The notes: generated by a model not told the origin, from the letters alone. A stretch of DNA of 17,798 nucleotides from Pseudomonadota bacterium (GCA_023393525.1 JAEWKZ010000070.1:1-17798), one strand, 5' to 3'; positions 7,018-14,878 are shown, counted from the stretch's first letter. Numbers and translations: made by a program.

Positions 7018-7913
7018 CACCAGCCCCGGCCCGAGAACTGCTCCGCGCGGTCCAGGGAACGTGCCGCGACGCCGGACATGGCCTCGCCCAGATTTTCGCT
7101 GATCCGGGCCAGCGTCCCGGGATCGTCATAATGGGTCACGGCCTGCACGATGGCCTCGGCCCGGCGGACCGGATCACCGCTCTTGAAGATGCCCGAGCCC
7201 ACGAAGACCCCGTCCATGCCGAGCTGCATCATGAGCGCGGCGTCGGCCGGGGTGGCCACCCCGCCGGCCGCGAAATTGACCACGGGCAGCCGTCCGAGCT
7301 CGCGCACCTGGCGCACGAGATCCAGCGGAGCGCCGATCTCCCTGGCGAAAGCGACCAGCTCTTCGGCGGGCATCTGCCGGACCCGACCGATCTCGGACTG
7401 CACGGTCCGGGCATGGCGCACGGCCTCGACCACATCGCCCGTGCCCGCTTCGCCCTTGGTGCGGATCATGGCCGCGCCCTCGGCGATGCGGCGCAGGGCC
7501 TCGCCCAGATTACGGCAGCCACACACGAACGGCACCTTGAAGGCGGTCTTGTCGATATGAAACTGCTCGTCGACCGGGGTCAGGACCTCGCTCTCGTCGA
7601 TGTAGTCCACGCCCACGGCCTCCAGGATGCGGGCTTCCATGAAATGCCCGATCCTGCACTTGGCCATGACCGGAATGGAGACGCTCTTCATGATTTCGCG
7701 GATCATGGCCGGATCGGACATGCGCGCCACGCCTCCGCAGGCCCGGATATCGGCGGGCACCCGCTCCAGGGCCATGACCGCGCAGGCCCCGGCCTCCTCG
7801 GCCACGCGCGCCTGCTCCGCATTGATCACGTCCATGATCACCCCGCCCTTGAACATCCGGGCTAGCCCGGTATTCAACATCTCCTGCTCGCTCTTGTCTT
7901 CCGTCCGTATCAT
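7017..7913 (-). CDS. pdxS: Pyridoxal 5'-phosphate synthase lyase subunit
   Basis: Builds PLP from ribose 5-phosphate, glyceraldehyde 3-phosphate and ammonia. The product is 298 residues with a very conserved barrel sequence: D28 in GVIMDVI, the Schiff-base lysines K85 (PVMAKCRIGHF) and K153 (RTKGEAGTG), and the phosphate site GVFVGSGIFKS near the C-terminus. The ATG at 7913 has a strong GAGGAGG site (7925-7919) five bases away. pdxT follows with a one-base overlap. The 5' region (7914-8015) holds a direct repeat ACAGCCG at 7940-7946 and 7952-7958 and a plausible TTGTCA box on the minus strand, but no certain promoter. PLP made here is the cofactor required by the KamA-family enzyme encoded further along, though that link is general and not specific. 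Confidence 0.98.
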   Translation of the reverse strand: MIRTEDKSEQEMLNTGLARMFKGGVIMDVINAEQARVAEEAGACAVMALERVPADIRACGGVARMSDPAMIREIMKSVSIPVMAKCRIGHFMEARILEAVGVDYIDESEVLTPVDEQFHIDKTAFKVPFVCGCRNLGEALRRIAEGAAMIRTKGEAGTGDVVEAVRHARTVQSEIGRVRQMPAEELVAFAREIGAPLDLVRQVRELGRLPVVNFAAGGVATPADAALMMQLGMDGVFVGSGIFKSGDPVRRAEAIVQAVTHYDDPGTLARISENLGEAMSGVAARSLDRAEQFSGRGW

Positions 7914-7995
7914 GCCGTCCTCCTCGTTATTTTGGTTGGACAGCCGTTGAAACAGCCGGGAAACAAAATGACAATAGCGGTTTATTGCGGAGAAA

Positions 7996-8016
7996 ATATG
8001 GAGATTCTCTCCATAT
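7996..8016 (-). terminator. Hairpin at the stop codon of the PAS-LuxR gene
   Basis: ATATGGAGA-TTC-TCTCCATAT is a perfect 9-bp inverted repeat that begins within the stop codon of the regulator gene. On the minus strand it is followed by TTTTC, fitting a weak intrinsic terminator. It also lies about 80 bases upstream of pdxS on the same strand, so it could alternatively be an operator site for pdxS. Confidence 0.55.
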
Positions 8017-8984
8017 CAAGGAGATTCCAGGGACGTGAGATAGGCCCGCAATCCGTTATGGCGGCCCTTGAGCCCGAGCTTGCGGCGAAGATGGTTGCGG
8101 TGGGTGTCGATGGTGGAGGTGCCGACCCCGAGGCGGGCGGCGATCTCCTTGGTGCCGAGGCCTTCGCGGATCAGTTCCGCGACCTGGATCTCGGTGGGGG
8201 TCAGGCCCTGGCAGACCGAGGCCAGGCGATGGCAGAACGGTTCGGTCAATTCGCGCAAGCCCTCGCGGATCCTGGCGGTCAGCACGCGGGCCTCGCCGCC
8301 GACGCCAAGCCCCTCAAGGCGGTCCAAGAGCGGGGCGATGCGGCGGTGGACATTGGCCAGCACGGCCTGCTCCAACTCCGCGCGGTCCTCCTCCCGCTGC
8401 CGCAGAAGAACTTTGAGGGCCGCGTTCATCTCGGCCAGACGCTCGGTCTGGGCCAGGAGTTCGGCAGTGCGCTCCCGCACGCGCTCCTCCAGCACCTCGC
8501 TGTGCCGCGCGCGCACGGCTTCGTCCTCCTTGCGCCCGCTGATCTCGGCCAGGGTGCCCACATAGCCGACCAGGTTCCCGCGGGCGTCGTGAACAGGCCG
8601 GGTCTGTTCCTCCACCCAGCCCGTCTTCCCGCTCGGGCAGGCGTAGCGGTACTCGGCGCGAAAGAGCGGCGCTCCCCGGGTCACGGCGCGCGCCCGCTCG
8701 CGCAAGAGCCCCGGCAGATCCTGCGGGTGCACGGTCCTGGCCCAGCCGTCGCCCAGGGCCTCGGCTTCGGTCAGCTCCATCATTTCGCAAAAGGTCCTGT
8801 TCACGAAAACGCACTGATCTCCGGCGTCGTCGAAAAAAATGCCCAGGGGCGAACCGTCGACCAGAACCCGCAAGCGGGCCTTGAGGACCGACAGTTCCGC
8901 TTCGAGAGCGGTTTCTCTGTTTTGCGAATCGGTTGGCATGGGATAGTTCGTTAAAGGCTCAACGCCGTTATGGGAATACATCAT
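8016..8984 (-). CDS. PAS domain LuxR-type transcription regulator
   Basis: A 322-residue soluble one-component regulator. Order of parts: an N-terminal helix, a PAS domain (about 35-150; SPLGIFFDDAG, a central WARTVHPQD and a final GYVGTLAEISGRK), a charged coiled coil (about 153-210) and a LuxR/FixJ helix-turn-helix (about 258-318; LTPTEIQVAELIREGLGTKE, then STIDTHRNHLRRKLGL). There is no receiver aspartate or kinase domain, so the PAS domain likely senses a signal directly; no haem or flavin ligand residue can be assigned. ATG at 8984 has a partial site (GGAAG, six bases); an in-frame ATG at 8939 is the alternative. It sits upstream of pdxST on the same strand and divergent from the small secreted gene, which is a possible target. 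Target and signal are unknown. Confidence 0.88.
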   Translation of the reverse strand: MMYSHNGVEPLTNYPMPTDSQNRETALEAELSVLKARLRVLVDGSPLGIFFDDAGDQCVFVNRTFCEMMELTEAEALGDGWARTVHPQDLPGLLRERARAVTRGAPLFRAEYRYACPSGKTGWVEEQTRPVHDARGNLVGYVGTLAEISGRKEDEAVRARHSEVLEERVRERTAELLAQTERLAEMNAALKVLLRQREEDRAELEQAVLANVHRRIAPLLDRLEGLGVGGEARVLTARIREGLRELTEPFCHRLASVCQGLTPTEIQVAELIREGLGTKEIAARLGVGTSTIDTHRNHLRRKLGLKGRHNGLRAYLTSLESP

Positions 8985-9092
8985 TTTCGGCTTCCGCCGC
9001 CCAGGCGACCCCGCCCTAAATCAAACCGCCCCTTGATCACGGCTCCGGCACGGCGTACGTTCAGGCGAACGCATACCATCTGGAGAGTCCTC
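8985..9092. promoter_or_regulatory. Divergent control region between the regulator and the secreted gene
   Basis: The 108-bp gap must hold promoters for both directions. It contains two small inverted repeats, ATCAA-N8-TTGAT (about 9019-9036) and CGTTC-AGGC-GAACG (9058-9071), the second just ahead of the secreted gene. No clear sigma-70 boxes stand out. They are candidates for regulator binding only. Confidence 0.3.
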
Positions 9093-9476
9093 ATGAAAAA
9101 CATCGGTGCCCTGTTTTCATTGTTGGCCTGCCTGCTCGCCGCTCCGGCCATGGCCGGTCCGTGGACGGTCCTGGAGCCGGTCGTCCTGTCCGCGTCGAGC
9201 ACCACGGCCAACCTGCCCGTGGGCGAAAAGCTGGGCAAGATCGACAACCTGCGCTTCGCCATCGACGGCGCCACCGTGCGGTTCGAAAGCCTGACCCTCG
9301 TCCCGGTCACGGGCGACCCTATCGCCCTGCGCACGCCGGTGCAGCTCAAATCCAACGAATCCTCCGGGCTCATCAACATCCCCGGACAAGCCGTGGCCAT
9401 CGACAAGCTCAAGCTGGAATACCGCATCATAAAGGGCGGGCCCGCCACCCTGACCCTGAGGGTCAAGGTGGACTGA
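9093..9476 (+). CDS. Small secreted beta-rich protein, unknown function
   Basis: A 127-residue product with a clear Sec signal peptide (MKNIGALFSLLACLLAAPAMA, cut before GPW). The mature ~106 residues alternate hydrophobic and polar residues in strand-like runs (WTVLEPVVLSA, KIDNLRFAIDGATVRFESL, KLKLEYRIIKG, ATLTLRVKVD), suggesting a beta-sandwich. The layout, an opening WTVL, a middle about a computed difference in small residues and a closing strand, recalls DUF2541-like secreted proteins, but that is a weak impression. There is no cysteine in the mature part. The ATG at 9093 follows GGAG (9082-9085) by seven bases; the open frame extends upstream without support. It is divergent from the PAS-LuxR gene and may be controlled by it. 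Confidence 0.8.
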   Translation: MKNIGALFSLLACLLAAPAMAGPWTVLEPVVLSASSTTANLPVGEKLGKIDNLRFAIDGATVRFESLTLVPVTGDPIALRTPVQLKSNESSGLINIPGQAVAIDKLKLEYRIIKGGPATLTLRVKVD

Positions 9477-9585
9477 GCCTCGAACGCGGCGGGCACCCAC
9501 CTGGCTCTTCCGCTCTCCGGCCAGTGCGGGCGGCGGCGCGCATGCCCGCGTAAAAGTTTGCAGTTTTCAGGATCAATCGGTACGT

Positions 9586-9622
9586 CCTGCGAAACAAACG
9601 CCTGCGGCGATGGTTTCGCGGG
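9586..9622 (+). repeat. Hairpin in the leader of the ATP-grasp operon
   Basis: CCTGCGAAAC (9586-9595) pairs with GTTTCGCGGG (9613-9622) with one G-U pair, around a 17-base loop. It ends 30 bases before the ATP-grasp start. The whole gap 9477-9652 holds no gene; a TTGCAG at 9558-9563 could be a -35 box, but no good -10 box follows at 17 bases. A GCGGGC/GCCCGC pair near 9530-9550 may belong to the end of the previous gene. Confidence 0.35.
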
Positions 9623-9652
9623 CCCGAATATCTGTTGCGTGGAGGCGCGGTT

Positions 9653-11074
9653 ATGCTCATGGAAGACGAGGATGTCCTCTTTTCGGACATCAAGCTGGAC
9701 CCGGACACCTTTTATTTCCTGTATATCGGCGAAATAAAAACAGACTGCCTGAATCAGTTCTTCAAGGAGACCCTCTCCAAGATTCACGGCCAACCCTTCG
9801 ATTTCATTTCCATTCTGCCCGATGTTCTCGAATCCTATCCGCACAAGAACACCCTGGTCATCAACCCCATGGCCCGCGAACTGTTCCGGGAGAAAGGCCG
9901 CAAGGTCAGCTTTCGCATCCCGCCGCGCACCTTTGCCTCCCTGGTCTCCGCTTCGGACACGGTCAACGAGTTGATCCGCCAGCTCCTCGACAAGCAGGGA
10001 CATGTCTTCATCCATGTCTTCGAGTCCGTTCCGGAACTGACCCTGGCGCTCATTCCCGGCGTGCGCATCCTGGGCCCCAGCGGGCACATCGCCAACATCT
10101 GGAACAACAAGCTCTACCAGTTGCAGCGCCTCAAGGATGTCGCGCCGCTGATCAACTACCGCTCCTGCAACGACGCCCAGCACATGCTCGAAACCGCGAG
10201 CACGCTCTGGGACGAATGGACCGACGGCATGTTCGTCAGCCAGCCCTATTCCGCCGCCGGGGTGAACAGCTTCGTGGCCCAGTCCCAGGAGGAGATCGAG
10301 GCCAAGACCGCCCACCTGCGCGGCAAGTTCTTCATCAGCCGCTACATTCCGCACGTGGCCGACCCCACGGTCCTGGGCATCGTGGCCAACGCCAACGACG
10401 TCTTCATCGCCGCCACGGCGGATCAGGAAATCCAGGACGGCAACAAGTTTCGCGGCTCCACCTTCCCATCCGAGCAACCCGTGGCCATCCAGCAGGAACT
10501 GCGCGAGATCACGCGCCGCATCGGGCAGGTCATGGGCCGCAGCGGGTACCGAGGCATCTTTGGCTGCGACTACATCGTCGATGACCAGGGCCGGATTTAT
10601 TTCGTGGAGGTCAACGCCCGCAAGCAGGGCACGACCATGGAGATGTGCTGCACGCTTGAGAACGCGCTTCCGCCGGAAACCCCCGGCCTGCTTGAACTGG
10701 AATACCATGCCGTGATGTTCGACCGCTTTCCGGAGAACATGATGGAGATCAAGGAGGCCTTGAACGGAATCTGCTGGAGGACCTACAACTTCAAGCTCGA
10801 ACACGAGGCCGAGACCGACCACATCGTGCCCGTGGACGAGGATGAGCGGACCCTCTTCCGCCAGGTGGTCGGCAACGAACAGGAACACGGCGTCATCGTG
10901 GTCGAGCACGTGGGCGGCAAGCAGGCCGTGATGCCCGGCACCTTCCTGGGCAGGGTCGTGGCCGTGGCCCGCGACCGCTGCCTGCTCGACCAGGACATCC
11001 GCGCCGGCATCGAGCAGCTGACCGACTCCATCCGCAAACACACACAAGCAAACACCGAGGACGAAAAGCAATGA
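9653..11074 (+). CDS. ATP-grasp ligase-like protein in the aminomutase operon
   Basis: A 473-residue protein with an ATP-grasp fold, the class that joins a carboxylate to an amine through an acyl-phosphate. Seen in the sequence: an N-terminal pre-ATP-grasp region, GPSGHIANIWNNK around K153 as nucleotide-binding lysine, a central FISRYIPH segment (about 227-234), and the metal-binding end FGCDYIVDD then YFVEVNARKQGTT, with E319 and N321 as likely magnesium ligands. The C-terminal ~120 residues resemble the carboxylase-like tail of some ATP-grasp enzymes. No signal peptide. ATG at 9653 has GGAGG at 9641-9645; a TTG at 9635 is less likely. Its TGA overlaps the next ATG (ATGA), so it is coupled to the KamA-like gene. 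Substrates cannot be told; an amino acid or beta-amino acid is an inference from the neighbours. Confidence 0.85.
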   Translation: MLMEDEDVLFSDIKLDPDTFYFLYIGEIKTDCLNQFFKETLSKIHGQPFDFISILPDVLESYPHKNTLVINPMARELFREKGRKVSFRIPPRTFASLVSASDTVNELIRQLLDKQGHVFIHVFESVPELTLALIPGVRILGPSGHIANIWNNKLYQLQRLKDVAPLINYRSCNDAQHMLETASTLWDEWTDGMFVSQPYSAAGVNSFVAQSQEEIEAKTAHLRGKFFISRYIPHVADPTVLGIVANANDVFIAATADQEIQDGNKFRGSTFPSEQPVAIQQELREITRRIGQVMGRSGYRGIFGCDYIVDDQGRIYFVEVNARKQGTTMEMCCTLENALPPETPGLLELEYHAVMFDRFPENMMEIKEALNGICWRTYNFKLEHEAETDHIVPVDEDERTLFRQVVGNEQEHGVIVVEHVGGKQAVMPGTFLGRVVAVARDRCLLDQDIRAGIEQLTDSIRKHTQANTEDEKQ

Positions 11075-12642
11075 GCACCGATATTTCGCACCCTTTGGAC
11101 ACGTTTACGACGGACCTCTTCAACACCCTGTTCAGCGTGAAGACAAACGACGCGCCGACGGATGAAGCGCACCGGAACGTCGCCGGGCTGTACAGGCAGG
11201 CCGTGGACGAGAACCGGACCGCCCCCATCGTCGCCCTTTTTTCGGCGCTCAAGGCTCTCCACGACAGCCGGGGCTGGACGCCGCAGCAGCTGGGCCTGTC
11301 CCGCGAGGACCTGACCGCTCTGGCCGCCAAGCACGAACGCATCGACGAGCACCGCGTCACCGTGGGCGGACGCGTGGGCAAGGCCCTGCCCATCGTCGAC
11401 GCGGCCCAGAGCCGGGTCCGCGAATACCTGGACCGCCATCCCAAGGAGGCCCCCAGCGGTATCGAGGTCTGGGACCGGATGCTCGAAAACCAAAAGCGCA
11501 TCAAAAACGTGCTAAGCATGAGCGATGACGACTGGAACTCCTACTCCGGCCAGCTGCGCCACGCCATCGAGGACGTCGAGACCCTGTCCAGGGTCGTCGA
11601 TCTGCCGGCCAAGGCCATAGAGGACGTGCTGCGGGTCACCAGGACCTACCGCATGCGCCTCACCCCCTATTACGCGAGCCTCATCCTGCCGGGCCAGGTC
11701 AACGACCCCGTCCTGCTCCAGTCCGTGCCCACCGGCGAGATGGTCGACAACGCCGGGGTCGAGATCCCGCCCGTGGCCGCCGACCATTCCCCGGCCCGGC
11801 TCATCGACCAGTTCTACCCGCGCGTGGTGACCATCAAGGCCACCAACATGTGCGCCATGTACTGCACCCACTGCCTGCGCATCGCCCACATCGGCGCCAG
11901 GGACCGCCTCTACGGCAAGGAAGCCTACGGCGAGGCCCTGGAGTACATCCGCGCCAACCCGGAAATCCGCGACGTGCTGGTCACCGGCGGCGACAGCCTG
12001 GTCCTGCCCAACTCCATGCTCGAATGGCTGCTGGGAGAGCTCGACGCCATCGAACATGTGCGCATGAAGCGCCTGGGCACGCGCATCCCCGTGACCACGC
12101 CGCAGCGCATCGACGGCGAACTCCTCGACATCCTGGAAGCCAGCAGCGACAAAAAGCCCCTGCGCGTGGTCACCCAGATCAACACCGCCCAGGAGATCAC
12201 GCCGGTCTCCAAGGCCGCTTTCCAGGCCATCTCCAAGCGCGTGGCCGCGGTCATGAACCAGGCCGTGCTTTTGAAGGGGATCAACGATTCAAGCGTGAAG
12301 ATGTGGAAGCTGTGCGAGACCATCCAGGAAGCCTACGTGCGCCCCTACTATGTCTTCAACTGCAGCTACCGCAACCCGCAGTTCAAGCACCTGCGCGTGC
12401 CCGTGGCCGTGGGCCAGAGCATTGTGGAGAGCATGTACGGCAACATCTCCGGCGACGCCATCCCGCGCTACATCGCCACGGCCGGCGGCAAGATCCCGCT
12501 GCACCGCACCAACGTGCTCGAGCACGGCCAGGGTTACGTGAAGATGCAGAAGCCCTGGAGCGGAGAGCAGGTCAGCTATCCCGATCCCGAGCCGCAGGAA
12601 TACGCCCGGCAGGACTTCGGCTTCGCCAAGTACGAAAAATGA
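11071..12642 (+). CDS. KamA-family radical SAM/PLP aminomutase, substrate unknown
   Basis: A 523-residue relative of lysine 2,3-aminomutase, which uses a 4Fe-4S cluster, SAM and PLP to move an amino group from C2 to C3. The cluster cysteines are C261, C265 and C268 (MCAMYCTHCLR). VTGGDSL, LGTRIPVTTPQRI, NQAVLLKGIND and VRPYYVFNC follow the KamA order, and K474 in TAGGKIP matches the PLP lysine. Differences: the two aspartates that hold the lysine side chain in the clostridial enzyme (D293, D330) align with S432 and T470; the glycine loop before K474 is about three residues shorter; the CxCxxC zinc site at the C-terminus is absent; and about 190 helical residues precede the usual start of the core. 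ATGA overlaps join it to both neighbours. It is unlikely to be a plain lysine enzyme; glutamate or another amino acid is possible. Confidence 0.88.
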   Translation: MSTDISHPLDTFTTDLFNTLFSVKTNDAPTDEAHRNVAGLYRQAVDENRTAPIVALFSALKALHDSRGWTPQQLGLSREDLTALAAKHERIDEHRVTVGGRVGKALPIVDAAQSRVREYLDRHPKEAPSGIEVWDRMLENQKRIKNVLSMSDDDWNSYSGQLRHAIEDVETLSRVVDLPAKAIEDVLRVTRTYRMRLTPYYASLILPGQVNDPVLLQSVPTGEMVDNAGVEIPPVAADHSPARLIDQFYPRVVTIKATNMCAMYCTHCLRIAHIGARDRLYGKEAYGEALEYIRANPEIRDVLVTGGDSLVLPNSMLEWLLGELDAIEHVRMKRLGTRIPVTTPQRIDGELLDILEASSDKKPLRVVTQINTAQEITPVSKAAFQAISKRVAAVMNQAVLLKGINDSSVKMWKLCETIQEAYVRPYYVFNCSYRNPQFKHLRVPVAVGQSIVESMYGNISGDAIPRYIATAGGKIPLHRTNVLEHGQGYVKMQKPWSGEQVSYPDPEPQEYARQDFGFAKYEK

Positions 12643-13808
12643 ACCCGGCCATGCATGACGCGATCCTGTCCTATCTTCAGCCCCGCCGCAGGGAGGCCCT
12701 GGACCTCTTGCGGCGGCTGGTGGAGATCCAGAGCGGGAGCCGCAACAAGCCCGGCCTGGACCGCATGGCCGTGGACGTGGCCGAAGTTCTTGGCGGCATC
12801 CTGCCCGAGGTGCGCATCCTGCCCTTCGCGGAACACGGGAACATGGTCCAGGCCATGACGCGCCCGGCCGCCAGGGGAGAGAAGGGCATCGTCCTGGTCG
12901 GCCACATGGACACGGTCTTCCCCGCCGACACGGATTTCACCGCGTTCCGGGAAGACGGCGAGCGCTGCCATGGTCCGGGAGTCTATGACATGAAAGGCGG
13001 CCTCGTGGTCGCGATCTACGCGCTGAAGACCCTGGCCCATCTGGGCCTGCTGGAGGACATTCCCGTCACCGTGCTGTGCAATTCCGACGAGGAGATCGGC
13101 TCGCCCGCTTCCCGGCCCTGGATCGAGGAACAGGCGAAGGGAGCCCTGGCCGCCCTGGTTTTCGAGGGCGGCGGAGTAAGCAACGACGTGGTCACCGGCC
13201 GCAAGGGACGCCTCGGCATGCGCCTGACGGTCAGGGGCCGGGCCGGGCATGCGGCCAAGGGCGGGGCCAAGGCCAGCGCCATCCTGGAGCTGGCGCACAA
13301 GATCATCGCCCTGGAAGGCTTGAACGACGGCCGCGAGATCACGCTCAATGTCGGACAGGTCGAAGGGGGCATTGGCCCGAACACCGTGCCCGAACTGGCC
13401 ACGGCGACCCTCGATGCCCGCTTCCTGACCCCGAACGGCCAGCAGCGGCTTGAGCAAAGCCTGGCCCGGATTGCCGGGCACGAAAGCGTCGCCGGGACCT
13501 CAACCACCCTGACAGTGCAATCCGGACGACCGGCCATGCCTCAATCCGAGGGCAACCGGCGGCTCTGGGGCATGGCCGGCGAGCAGGCGCGCGTCCTCGG
13601 CTACGAACTGCCCGAAGAACTGCGCTCCGGAGTGTCCGACGCCAACTTCATCGCCGGCCTGGGCGTGCCGGTTCTGGACGGACTGGGCCCGGTGGGCGAC
13701 CTGGACCACAGCGATCTGGAGTTTATTCTCAAAGACTCCCTTTCTTCCCGTGCGGCGCTCACCGCCGCAACCATCGCAGCGATCTGGAATCACGCGCAAA
13801 GCGGCTGA
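12639..13808 (+). CDS. M20 metallopeptidase, carboxypeptidase G2-like
   Basis: A 389-residue zinc hydrolase of family M20 (carboxypeptidase G2/ArgE/DapE group), which removes a C-terminal or N-acyl-linked amino acid. Metal and catalytic residues are complete: H89 and D91 in VGHMDTVFP, D117 in GPGVYDMKGG, E151/E152 in DEEIGS, E176 in VFEGGG and H357 in DLDHSDLEF. A dimerisation lid is suggested at about 195-300 (RGRAGHAAKGGAKAS; GPNTVPELATATLDARF). No signal peptide, so the substrate is cytosolic, unlike secreted carboxypeptidase G2. The ATG at 12639 overlaps the aminomutase stop (ATGA); an ATG at 12651 is in frame. As last gene of the three-gene set it may take apart the product of the ATP-grasp enzyme or free the aminomutase substrate. 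Confidence 0.9.
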   Translation: MNPAMHDAILSYLQPRRREALDLLRRLVEIQSGSRNKPGLDRMAVDVAEVLGGILPEVRILPFAEHGNMVQAMTRPAARGEKGIVLVGHMDTVFPADTDFTAFREDGERCHGPGVYDMKGGLVVAIYALKTLAHLGLLEDIPVTVLCNSDEEIGSPASRPWIEEQAKGALAALVFEGGGVSNDVVTGRKGRLGMRLTVRGRAGHAAKGGAKASAILELAHKIIALEGLNDGREITLNVGQVEGGIGPNTVPELATATLDARFLTPNGQQRLEQSLARIAGHESVAGTSTTLTVQSGRPAMPQSEGNRRLWGMAGEQARVLGYELPEELRSGVSDANFIAGLGVPVLDGLGPVGDLDHSDLEFILKDSLSSRAALTAATIAAIWNHAQSG

Positions 13809-13828
13809 TTTTTCGGCCACGGTACAAT

Positions 13829-13868
13829 TTGACAGACCGAACGATCTTCAGCATAGAAGATCGATAAT
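13829..13868 (+). promoter_or_regulatory. Candidate promoter with operator-like inverted repeat before the TRAP operon
   Basis: A consensus TTGACA lies at 13829-13834. At the expected -10 distance the match is poor (CATAGA, 13852-13857), but exactly there lies a perfect inverted repeat, CGATCTTC-AGCATA-GAAGATCG (13842-13863), followed by GATAAT. A good -35 box with a symmetric site over the -10 region suggests a repressor or an activator-dependent promoter. As a hairpin it would not be a terminator of the M20 gene, since the T8 tract (13877-13884) is 13 bases beyond. Confidence 0.55.
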
Positions 13869-13918
13869 GTAGTGGATTTTTTTTCATGTCACAACAACTC
13901 ACTGATGGAGGTGTGCGT

Positions 13919-14878
13919 ATGGTTGGAAGAAAATTGCTGGCCGGACTTGTTGTCTTTCTCGGCATGGCGGTGTCCGCTCCCCAGGCGATGGCCAAGCAGG
14001 ACATCCTCTTCGGCGGAGCGTCGATCACCGGCGTCTACTACCAGGTCGCCTTGCAGCTCAGCAACATGATGAACAAGCATGCGGCCGACAAGTACAATTA
14101 CATCGGACGGCCCACGGGCGGCTCCGTATTCAACATCAACGCCATTGACCGCGGCGCCTTCGACTTCGCCGTGGCCCAGTCCGACCGCAACTGGCAGGGC
14201 TACAACGGTGCCGCCGACTGGGAAGGAAAACCCGTCACCGGTCTGCGCAGCGTGTTCAGCATGCACCCCGAGACCGTTCTGCTGGTCACCCGCAAGGATG
14301 CCGGCATCAAGACCGTCATGGACATGAAGGGCAAGCGCATCAACATCGGCAACCCCGGCTCCGGCCAGCGCGGCAACGCCGAGGACGTACTGCGCATCTA
14401 CGGACTCGACTACAACAAGGATTTCAGCGCCGAGGCCCTGCAGCAGGCTGAAGCCTCCCGCGCCCTGGTCGACCAGAAGATCGACGCCTTCTTCTTCACC
14501 GTCGGCAACCCCAGCGCCGCCGTGGAAGAACCGGCCCAGTCCGTCGACCTCGACATCGTCCCCATCAACTCCGACGGCATCAAGGATTTCGTGGCCAAGC
14601 ACCCCTACTACATCATGACCACGATTCCCGCCGGCACCTACAAGGGCGTGGACAACGGCGTCGAGACCTACGCCGTGACCGCCACCGTCATCTCCAGTGA
14701 ATCCGTGTCCGAAGAAGTCGTCTACGACATGGTCAAGACCGTGTTTGAAAACCTGGATGAACTCAAAGCCTCCCACGCCGCTTTCCGCAATTTGAACCCC
14801 AAGGAAATGCTGCAGGGCCTCTCCGCCCCGCTGCATCCCGGCGCGATCAAGTACTACAAGGAAAAAGGTTGGATGTAG
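13919..14878 (+). CDS. TAXI-family TRAP transporter solute-binding protein
   Basis: A 319-residue periplasmic binding protein that delivers a substrate to the TRAP permease encoded next. A Sec signal peptide covers residues 1-25 (KLLAGLVVFLGMAVSAPQAMA), and the mature part opens with the family hallmark ILFGGASITGVYYQVALQLS. Further TAXI marks are FDFAVAQSD, MKGKRINIGNPGSGQRGNAE and IDAFFFTVGNPSAAVEE. ATG at 13919 has GGAGG (13907-13911) seven bases upstream; an ATG eleven codons earlier is rejected because it spoils the signal peptide. A terminator hairpin after the stop should give more of this protein than of the permease. TAXI systems are known for glutamate, glutarate-like and other carboxylates; the ligand here cannot be read from sequence. 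Confidence 0.95.
   Translation: MVGRKLLAGLVVFLGMAVSAPQAMAKQDILFGGASITGVYYQVALQLSNMMNKHAADKYNYIGRPTGGSVFNINAIDRGAFDFAVAQSDRNWQGYNGAADWEGKPVTGLRSVFSMHPETVLLVTRKDAGIKTVMDMKGKRINIGNPGSGQRGNAEDVLRIYGLDYNKDFSAEALQQAEASRALVDQKIDAFFFTVGNPSAAVEEPAQSVDLDIVPINSDGIKDFVAKHPYYIMTTIPAGTYKGVDNGVETYAVTATVISSESVSEEVVYDMVKTVFENLDELKASHAAFRNLNPKEMLQGLSAPLHPGAIKYYKEKGWM

Noticed and set aside
11850..12638. 263-codon N-terminal extension of the M20 peptidase
   Set aside because: It lies wholly within the aminomutase gene, is rich in R, H, P and G, and the ATG at 12639 begins a normal-length M20 protein.
11071..12642. Plain annotation as lysine 2,3-aminomutase (kamA/ablA)
   Set aside because: The lysine-binding aspartates and C-terminal zinc cysteines are absent and no acetyltransferase neighbour is present, so only the family can be claimed.
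13842..13884. Inverted repeat plus T8 tract as terminator of the M20 gene
   Set aside because: The T-tract starts 13 bases after the stem, too far for an intrinsic terminator; an operator role fits better with the TTGACA box.
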